From Pleodorina starrii (lineage: Eukaryota; Chlorophyta; Chlorophyceae; Chlamydomonadales; Volvocaceae), in contig BRXU01000007.1 in NCBI GenBank assembly GCA_030267565.1, forward strand, positions 496,001 through 560,000: 64,000 bases of DNA, read 5' to 3'. A program made the translations under genes and the position numbers. Under the pieces are notes generated by a model that was given only the letters and a program-made list of their open reading frames with translations, ran no database searches and was not told the origin of the DNA. Within the stretch, counting starts at the first letter, position 1; every line of letters starts with the position of its first letter. Of this stretch, positions 56,686-64,000 are shown piece after piece.

Positions 56686-59600
56686 CGCGTCGCACACATT
56701 CGCGCGGCGCCGCCACTCTCGCGCCAGCACACAAGTCGTACCGACTTGTCGTACAGCTTGCCGCACCCACCGGGTCGTACTTGTCATGCAGGTTCCAGGG
56801 CATGAGCTCGCTGCCTCCGGGGCCGCACGGGGTCACCGCCAGACAGGCAAGCTTGAGCTCCAGGGGAAGCTCAGCGGGGAGGCGGGGGAGGACCTGGCGG
56901 ATGACGCGCTTCAGGTGCTCCTGTTGAGAGAGGGTGGTTTTAGGGTTTTAGTGTTTTAGTGTTTTAGGGTTTTAGGGCTTTTCGACACGGACACACACCG
57001 TGATGTCGGCCGTGGCCGCCCGTTTGGGTGGATTAGTCCCAACGGCGGCGGTTTTATTGGCGCCCCCCCACCGATACACACTCACACTCACAATCACACA
57101 ACCAGACACTAACAAGCAGACACACAACCAGACACACAGACACACGCACAGGCGCACAGGTGCCCACCTGCGGCAGTCGCGGAAACAGCGCCTCCAGTGC
57201 CCGCCACTCTCGACACATCTCCAGAGCCTCCGCAAACAGCACACTGCCCCGCCGACCACCGCCGCCACCGCCACCACCACCACCACCGCCACCACCACCG
57301 CCACCGGTCCCAAGCCTGCCACTGCTGCCACTGCCACTGCTGCCACTGCTGCCACTGCTGCTGCTGCTCTGGGCAGCGCTGCTGCCGGCCGCCTTGCAGT
57401 CCAGGTCGTTCATTTTGGAGAGCTCGCGGTACACCCGGTTGCCGGTGACGCCGTTCTCTGTGTGGGGAGGCGAGGGTGATCTGATATGATCTAGGCCGGG
57501 TGAGCAGGTGAGGCCGTGGGGGCTTAGGGTATCGGATCGGGGGCGTGCCCATGCAAGGAGGGGGAGGGGGGGTAAAGAGTACAACCGCGTGTGCGCGCGT
57601 GTGTGTGTGTGTGGGGGGGGGGGTTATCCACGTATAGGCCGGAGCCCGTGGTGAGCCAGCTGGCTGCCCCCCATCCCCCCCCCCTTCCTCGTCATGTCAA
57701 ACTCACGTCTCAGCACGCACTTGGCCGCCGCCCTGCGCACCCGGTCCTCCGTGTAGGGCTCCAGGGAGAGACCCAACTCCACTGACAGACGAGCGGCTCG
57801 GAGCACTCGGAGAGGGTCCATCTAGGGGGGAGGGTGGCGGGTGGCGGGTGGTGGCGGGTTGGGTGGGTGGTGGGTTGGGTGGCGGGTTGGGTGGTGAGTG
57901 GCGGCGAGGGTGGTGGCGAGGGTGGTGGCGAGGGTGGTGGCGGGTTGGGTGGTGGCGGGTTGGGTGGTGGCGGGTTGGGTGGTGGCGGGTGGTGGCGGGT
58001 TGGGTGGGTGGTGGCGGGTTGGGTGGTGGGTGGCGGGTGGTGGGTGGTTACCCAATCCAGACCACGGGGGGGGGGATAGGCCGGAGACCTAAACAGGCAA
58101 GACGCTGACAGGAGCTGACAGGTGTAGTGGAGAAGCGCACCCGCCCCGCCCCGCCCCTCCCTCCTCCCTGCCTCGGCCTCCCTTCCCTTCCTCGCCCTCC
58201 CCCCACCCCTCCCCACGCATCCCCACCTCCACGCTCGACGCCGTGTTGCCCAGCAGGGTATGGTTTCGGAACACCCTCAGCCGCCCCGTCCGCAGATCCG
58301 TAAGGCCCCCCACATAGTCCTTGACCAAACCCGACGGCTGCGAGTCGGCGTTGGGCAGCACCAGCGGAGGCGCCATGCCACCACCACCACCACTGCCGCT
58401 GCCACCACCACCACCACCACCGTCGCCGCCGCCCGCAATCCTGATCTTGGGGTCGAAGAAGAGCGCGTTGATGGTGAAATCTCGGCAGGCTGGGTGGGTG
58501 GGGGGGGGGAATACCGCAGCGGAGACGGAGACGGCGTTAGCGGAGATGGAGACGGCGTTAGCGAACGGACCCAGCTGGGTGGGTGGGGGGTCAAGGATGG
58601 GGTACAGTCCGGTTAGGTTATGGGTTGGGGCTGGAGTCGGGGTGTGGGGGGTGGCGTGGGGATGCGGGGCGGGCTGGCGGCCGGGCGGGCGGTGGGTTTC
58701 AGCCGGGGTTCCAATGGCCCACAAACACACACACGACTCCTCGCCGATATGGTATCATACAGTCGAGGGTGCCGTACCGGAGGGAAGGGTTTATCCACGT
58801 ATAGACCGGAGCCCGTAAACGGTAACCGTATCATACACACGCCTAATACACCACCACCACCATCCCGCCCCAGCCCACTCGTGCCCCCTTCCCCCCCCCC
58901 CGTAACTGCGTTGCGTTCCCTCGTCCCGGGCCGTTTTCTATTTCCCCCCCGCCCCCGCCCCCGCCCACCCGCGTCCCGCCACTCGGCCTCCTCGCAGTCA
59001 TCGTGTAGGCCCCCTCTGTAGGAGGTGACCTCGAAGGCGATTCCGTCCATCGTCACATCGCACGTGTTGCCGCCCTTGAGCTTGGCCTGACGCGGACTGA
59101 ATACGTCAAAGATCTGCCGTAAGGGGCGCGTGTATGAGGAGCAGGTGTGTAGGGAACGTGGGTGAAGGGAAGAGATGTTAGGACTAGATGCAAGAAACCG
59201 GTCTAAGGAGCGGCCGGACAGACAGAGGCCGAGGCAGACGGTGGGCAGGCAGGCAGGCAGGCAGGCAGGCACTCTGGAAGGGAGGAGACTGGATAGTTGG
59301 ATTGGTTGGGTCAGTTGGGTCGGTTGGATTGGTCAGGGTTGGTTGGCGCGCAACCGACGCGTGCGAGGGGCTGCGGCGCCGCGCTCTGGCAATGCATCTG
59401 CTCCCGGTTACCAACATCAAGAGCGGGCATCCAAGGGGGTGTTGGGATCGGCACCCTCACCCCCTCCCAGCTCCGAAACCCTAAAACCCTTCCCCCTTCT
59501 AGCTAGCTTCCCTCACCTTCCCCCCTCCTCACCCCAAACTAACCGCATCTCCCATTCCCTCCTCCCACGGACCTCACCCACCCATCCCTCCCACAGACAC

Positions 59601-61096
59601 GAACACGCACACGCACACGAACACACGACACACACTCGACGGACACGAATACACCACCGCTAGCGCAGTGCAGTGCGGTGTTTCCTTTACTGATAACGCG
59701 TACGGATGGATGTACGGACGTACGGATGTACGGACCTGCACCGTGGTGGCGTTGGTGACGAGGTCTATGTCTGCGGAGGGGCGGCCCAGGAACTGGTCGC
59801 GCACCCAGCCCCCCGCGAACATGGCCGTGTAGCCGTGAGCGCGGAGCCTTGCGGGCGGAAGGGAGGGAGGGCGGGCGGCAGGCAGGGAGGGAGGGAAGGG
59901 AAGGGGAGGGAGATGGGACAGGAGGGAGGGAAGGGGTTAGTGGAAAGCAGCTGGCTGACTGGCCGGGAAGAGGGTTGAGGGAGAGGGAGGAGGCGATAAG
60001 GGGCGAGCCGAACCACCCAGGCCTCAACCACCCCAACCACCTCAACCACCACCAACCACCGACTAACCGCTCACCTACCAACCACCGACATGGCCGCCCC
60101 CAGGCACCGCTGCTCCGTTCGGCTCCTCGGGACGCTCAGCGGCGGCAGTCGGTGCACCACCAGCGTGAAGTTGGGGAACTGCCGGATGTCCAACGGACCG
60201 CTTAGGATTGACGGCGGCGGCGCCGCCGCCGCCGCCGCCGCCGAGGCGGCGGCGCCGCCGCCGACCACACCCGCCTGCTCGGCGCCGCCCCTATTCCCTC
60301 TGCCCCTATTCCCGTCCCGCCACCCGCCGTCTCGCCCTCTCCTGCCGTCGCCGCCGGCGGCGGCGCCGCCGCCGCCGACGGTATCGCTGCGTCCAGCCGC
60401 GCCTGCACCTCCCCCGCCGCTGCCACGCCCGCCATGATACGTGCCGTGGTGCTGCCCGCCGCCTTTGCCCTGGTCGCTGGGGCCTCCGCCGCACGACCAG
60501 CCGCTGTGACGGAGCGCCAGGGGCTGCGTCGGACTGGGTCCGGTTATTGACGGCGACGGCGGCGCTGCCGCCGGGGCCGCTGCTGCCGCGGCAGTGGTGG
60601 AAGCTTCCGTGCTGAGGGACCGTCGGGGGAGCGCCAGCGTGTGGGAGGAGCCCCACCTACCCACCGTCGAAGCGCGAACGAGCGGCGAAGGGAGCCGGGC
60701 AAGGGCTCCTGCGGCTGGGGCTGTTGCTGCTAATGTTGCTGCTGCTGCGGTGGAGATGGTTGGTCGTGTGGAGGCTGCGGCAGCGGCGGCGGCGGGGACG
60801 GTGGTTGGTCGTGCGGCTGGGGCTGCGGCGGTGGCGGTTGAGGTGGCCCAGCTCGGCGCGTGAGGGGGCGAGGAGGGTGACAAGGTGGTGGGGCTTGTGG
60901 GGTGCGCGCCAGCGCAGGCGCAGAGGGATTCGAGGAGGGACGGGGTCCATGGGCTGATGTGCGGGCGGCGGGGGCTGGCGTGGCGGGGGAGGCTCGTGGC
61001 GCCAAGGCTGAAGAGCGCCCTGGAAGCGCGCTGCAGCTTCTGCAGCGCGCCGATAAGGATGGCGGCGGAGGCTGGCGTCGAGACACATGCCGACAT
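55376..61096 (-). CDS. tRNA nucleotidyltransferase / poly(A) polymerase family protein
   Basis: The family adds CCA to tRNA 3' ends or poly(A) tails to RNA; which activity applies here cannot be told from sequence alone. Exons in order of translation are 60075-61096, 59736-59847, 58969-59113, 58227-58489, 57707-57821, 57168-57457, 56771-56920, 56243-56393 and 55376-55710. All junctions agree in phase and give 860 aa. The first 30 residues (MSACVSTPASAAILIGALQK) resemble an organelle presequence, followed by about 260 residues of low complexity. Catalytic hallmarks are GGWVRD (353-358), the metal-binding D367-I-D369, CRDFTINALFFDP (428 on) and MDPLRVLRAARLSVEL (515 on), in class II order. Gly/Ser insertions interrupt the domain. 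The C-terminus is rich in Gln and His. Organellar or dual targeting is likely. Confidence 0.85.
56632..56684. repeat. (CAG)n trinucleotide repeat in intron
   Basis: About 17 CAG units lie in intron 56394-56770 of the nucleotidyltransferase gene. On the gene strand it reads (CTG)n. Confidence 0.95.
57613..57650 (-). repeat. Dispersed intronic repeat R2, nucleotidyltransferase intron 5 copy
   Basis: On the minus strand it reads GGGCTCCGGCCTATACGTGG followed by ATAACCC. It is in sense orientation in intron 57458-57706. Confidence 0.8.
57830..58045. repeat. 17-18 bp GGTTGGGTGGTGGCG-type minisatellite in intron
   Basis: Many degenerate copies of GGGTGGTGGCGGGTTG occupy intron 57822-58226. The plus strand is strongly G-rich. 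Confidence 0.85.
58510..58568 (-). repeat. Dispersed intronic repeat R1, nucleotidyltransferase intron 3 copy
   Basis: On the minus strand the CGCTAACGCCGTCTCC module occurs twice in tandem and is followed by GTCTCCGCTGCGGTATT. It is in sense orientation, about 21 nt upstream of the acceptor of exon 58227-58489. Confidence 0.85.
58788..58825 (-). repeat. Dispersed intronic repeat R2, nucleotidyltransferase intron 3 copy
   Basis: On the minus strand it reads TTTACGGGCTCCGGTCTATA followed by CGTGGATAAAC. It is in sense orientation in the same intron (58490-58968) as an R1 copy. Confidence 0.8.
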
Positions 61097-61433
61097 CGTC
61101 GGTGGAAAAGGCGAAGCGACAGGGACTAAAGGTAAAAAGGATTACCCAGCGTTCATCGTGGTGCGAGCTGCTGCAAGGGCCGAGCTGGTTATGGGCCCCG
61201 TTTCTCTTTAAAATGGAACTTTGTAACGAAATTTTTCTGAATGTTGTAGCCTTTGGATGAAACGGGCTGCGGATCGCAATAGAACATGTCGTATTCTCTG
61301 TCTTTCAGCCGCTGTTTCCACAGCGCTTATCGGCGAAACAGAATTTATAAATTTTACAATCAGGACTGCATGATTGCATAATTTCATACTAAAATTGTCA
61401 GTGCCACCGCACTTCGTCAAGCCGATTAAACTG
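61097..61433. promoter_or_regulatory. Compact divergent promoter, nucleotidyltransferase and CRM genes
   Basis: Only 337 nt separate the two divergent start codons. The stretch is AT-rich compared with its surroundings, with ATTTATAAATTTTA near 61343-61356. No specific element was assigned. Confidence 0.45.
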
Positions 61434-62011
61434 ATGCCGGGCAGGGCGCGATGGCTGCTCCTCGCGCAAGGATCCAGATGGCAAGGCGGCGCCGATGCAC
61501 TTGGCGACCCGGTAGCTCCGCTCTTGAACGCTTGCTGGAACGCCCTTGACGGCAGCGCCTGGCGCGGAGGTACTGCCGGCGGGCTCGCCATCGCTGGCTC
61601 CCATCCCCCCGCAGCTCCGGGCGGCGCGGCACCCACCAGCAGCCTCGCTTGCTGCGACACCGCGGCTGATCAGACGGTGATCGGGAAACGGCCTGCTTGG
61701 CCATGGGTGTCGCGCCGCGGCGCCAACCGCTCTGCGTTTTGCACCGCCGCCGCGGACGTCCCCCCGGCCTCTTCCTACGCGGGACCCGCAACCAGGGCGA
61801 TCGCCCGCCGCACCCATGCCCCAGCCCTGGGCAGCGCCGCCTCCTCTCAACCCTCCTCCGCCTCGACGCGCGAACGGAGCTTCGACCTCATCGCCGCAGA
61901 GGCACGCTCCCTCAGCGGATCCAGAGCCACTGCACGCCGCCCTGGCACCGTCAGCTATTGGCCAAGCACCACCACCACCTCTGGCGTAAGCATCAGCAGC
62001 CGCAGAAGCCT

Positions 62012-62048
<37 letters not shown>

Positions 62049-63503
62049 CTGAGCAGGAGCAGCCACGTCAGCAGGGCAGAGGCTGTGGCTGCCCCGGGTG
62101 GGCTGTGGGCGCCGGCCACCACGCCGCTGGACGCGCCACTCCTCCTCCGACGGACCCACGGGACGTTGGCGGGCGGCAGATCAGCAGTGACGGCAGCAGC
62201 AGCGGCATCAGCGTCGTCTGCACCCGGGGACCAGGAGGGCGAGGGGGAGCCCAACTTCGTGCAGGTGGTTGGGGTGGTTGGGGGTGGTTGTCATATGTGG
62301 TTGGGGGTGGTTGTCATATCTCATATGTGGTTGACATATCTCATATGTGGTCGTTGACTTGCATTTAGTTTTAATTTCTTTAAAATTTCGCGCAAAGGGG
62401 TTGTCATGCATGGGGTTGGCTCTGGACAGGCGGCGCTCAGGATGTGGTGGTGGTGGTGGTGGAGGGCCGTGGGGCGACCCGTGGGTCGTCTGGTAGAACC
62501 TGTGGACCTGGAACTGATCTGGATCTCGGTGCAAAAACCTGCCCTTGGATCATGATCCAGATAAGGTTCGGCCGCCCAGCACTGTTGTTTGGTTGGGTTG
62601 CTCCAACCACTACACACGACCTAAAAATTGCTTCCATGCCCTCCTCCTCCTCCTCCTGCTGCTCCTGCTTCTCCCTGTCCTTTCCCGCACCCTGCCTCCG
62701 CACCCTCCACCCCACCTGGCCACCTCCCCCCGCCACCCTCCTCCCACCGCTCCCCCGGCCCCCTATAAAGGAGCATATCACTCCCTGTTCCCCCGGCCCA
62801 TCCCCCCCAGGTCGGCCGGCCGGTGCGGACCCACACGCCGACCCAGCCACCCACCACCACCACCACCACCGCCTCTGCAACTGCCAGCCGACCTCCCGGG
62901 ACATCCGCGCCGCCTTCAGCCCCGCCCTCGCCGTCGCCGTCAGGCCAGCCCTCCCCCTCCTCCCCCACCGCCGCCGCCGCTGCCGCCTCCTCCGCGCCGC
63001 CGCTGCCTCTGAAGCAGGAGCTCGCGCCGTCGCACCCGCAGCCTGCGTTGTCTGACGAGGCGGAGGCGGAGGCGGAGGCGGAGTCGATGATGGGGGTGGG
63101 GGGGATGGAGCGCATCCCCATCCTCCCCCCGGCCCAACGGCAGCAGGCGGCCCTGCCGCGGGAGGCGTCCAAGGAGCTGTGGCGCACCTCGGAGGAGCTG
63201 GCGGCGGCGGGCCGACTGCTGCGGCTGCAGGCAGGTGGTCGTGGTGGTACTGCTGCTGCTGCTAGGTGGTGGTGGTGGTCGTGGTGGTGGTGCTGCTGCT
63301 AGGTGGTGGTGGTGGTGGTGGTGGTGGTGGTGGTGGTGGTGGTGGTGGTGGTGGTGGTGGTGGTAGTGGTGGTGGTGGTGGTGGTAGTGGTGGTGGTGGT
63401 GGTGCTGCTGCTGCTAGGTGGTGGTGCGGGTGACGTGGAGCTGTCCTGGTGTCAGGGACGTGTTCGTTTGGGCCCACTCCCCACTGGCTGTGTAGACCAC
63501 CAC

Positions 63504-63534
<31 letters not shown>

Positions 63535-64000
63535 AACCGCCTGTGCACGACCGCACCCGCACCGCATCCGCGTATATCCCCCTTCACGTCACCGCTGCTG
63601 CCGCCGCTCCGCACCGCTGCTGGCGTCTTCCTCTGTCCCCACCCGCCCCACGCCCCTCCCCTCACCTGCAGGTGGGCAAGAACGGTGTCACTCGGGCGCT
63701 GATGGCTCGGGCGGGTCACCTGTTGGAACACCACCAGCTCATACGGGTGAGAGATGGGGGAGAGGGAGGGAGAGGGAGAGGGAGAGGGAGAGGGAGAGGG
63801 AGAGGGAGAGGGAGAGGGAGAGGGAGAGGGAGAGGGAGAGGGAGAGGGAGAGGGAGAGGGAGAGGGAGAGGGAGAGGGAGAGGGAGAGGGAGAGGGAGAG
63901 GGAGAGGGAGAGGGAGAGGGAGAGGGAGAGGGAGAGGGAGAGGGAGAGGGAGAGGGAGAGGGAGAGGGAGAGGGAGAGGGAGAGGGAGAGGGAGAGGGAG
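61434..64000 (+). CDS. CRM (CRS1/YhbY) domain protein, 5' part only
   Basis: CRM domains bind RNA. In plants they help splice group II introns in plastids, and bacterial YhbY binds pre-50S ribosomes. Exons seen are 61434-62264, 62811-63230 and 63672-63746, and the gene continues past the window. The N-terminal 270 residues are Ala/Ser/Arg-rich and fit a long transit region. Exon 2 ends with [20 protein letters not shown]. Exon 3 encodes [20 protein letters not shown], carrying the GKNGVT motif (GxxG loop) of the CRM fold. The junction of exons 2 and 3 needs either a GC donor (CAG then GCAGGT) or an unseen microexon, because no GT donor fits the phase. The ATG at 61434 is the first in frame. 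Confidence 0.7.
62763..62792 (+). repeat. Dispersed intronic repeat R3, CRM gene intron 1 copy
   Basis: It contains TATAAAGGAGCATATCACTC, identical to the core of the two WD40-gene copies. It is in sense orientation in intron 62265-62810, ending about 18 nt before the acceptor. Confidence 0.9.
63301..63420. repeat. (GTG)n trinucleotide tract in CRM intron
   Basis: Nearly perfect GTG repeats with rare GTA and GCT interruptions lie just after the proposed GC donor. A short (CAA)n run follows at 63504-63532. Confidence 0.95.
63756..64000. repeat. (GGGAGA)n hexanucleotide satellite running to the window end
   Basis: About 40 perfect hexamers follow the donor at 63747 in CRM intron 3. The array continues beyond the window, so its full length is unknown. 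Confidence 0.95.

Noticed and set aside
61398..62159. 253-residue minus-strand frame
   Set aside because: Antisense to the Ala/Ser-rich first exon of the CRM gene.

Overview
This window looks like nuclear DNA of a volvocine (Chlamydomonadales) green alga. It is GC-rich and holds many low-complexity Ala/Gly/Pro/Gln tracts. Genes are split into short exons with GT-AG introns, and TGTAA motifs follow several stop codons. The gene content is also algal: a plant-type ferredoxin, an ELIP-like antenna relative, a giant OPR-like protein and large MYND-finger proteins. No tRNA, rRNA, CRISPR array or intact transposon was recognised. All exon boundaries were worked out by hand from reading-frame continuity and splice signals.

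Layout. 1-2005: no gene seen, several short tandem repeats. 2006-2582 (+): [2Fe-2S] ferredoxin, two exons. 3602-about 6229 (-): ELIP-like three-helix chlorophyll-binding-type protein. 7093-14644 (+): OPR-like protein of about 2067 residues. 16902-19561 (-): DUF615 (YjgA/DarP-like) ribosome-associated protein, seven exons. 20168-23978 and 26036-30125 (+): two tandemly duplicated MYND zinc-finger genes with duplicated flanks. 33884-41387 (-): 12-exon Aurora-like protein kinase with degenerate metal-binding residues. 41914-47123 (+): 10-exon WD40-type protein, divergent from the kinase. 48528-49237 (+): small LYR-motif protein in six tiny exons. 50312-53624 (-): prolyl 4-hydroxylase whose frame and iron site depend on a 4-nt microexon. 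55376-61096 (-): tRNA nucleotidyltransferase/poly(A) polymerase family protein. 61434-64000 (+): start of a CRM (CRS1/YhbY) domain gene that runs off the window.

The genes do not form one pathway. Several products are predicted to act in organelles: ferredoxin and ELIP in the plastid, and possibly the OPR-like, CRM, DUF615, LYR and nucleotidyltransferase proteins in organellar RNA, ribosome or respiratory-complex maturation.

The most unusual signal is a set of three short dispersed repeat families, here called R1, R2 and R3. They recur inside introns of unrelated genes, always in the sense orientation of the host gene and often a few dozen bases upstream of the 3' splice site. This is what one would expect of introner-like elements or a mobile splice-acceptor module. 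The 4-nt microexon, the probable pseudokinase and the indels separating the two MYND copies are the next most interesting points.
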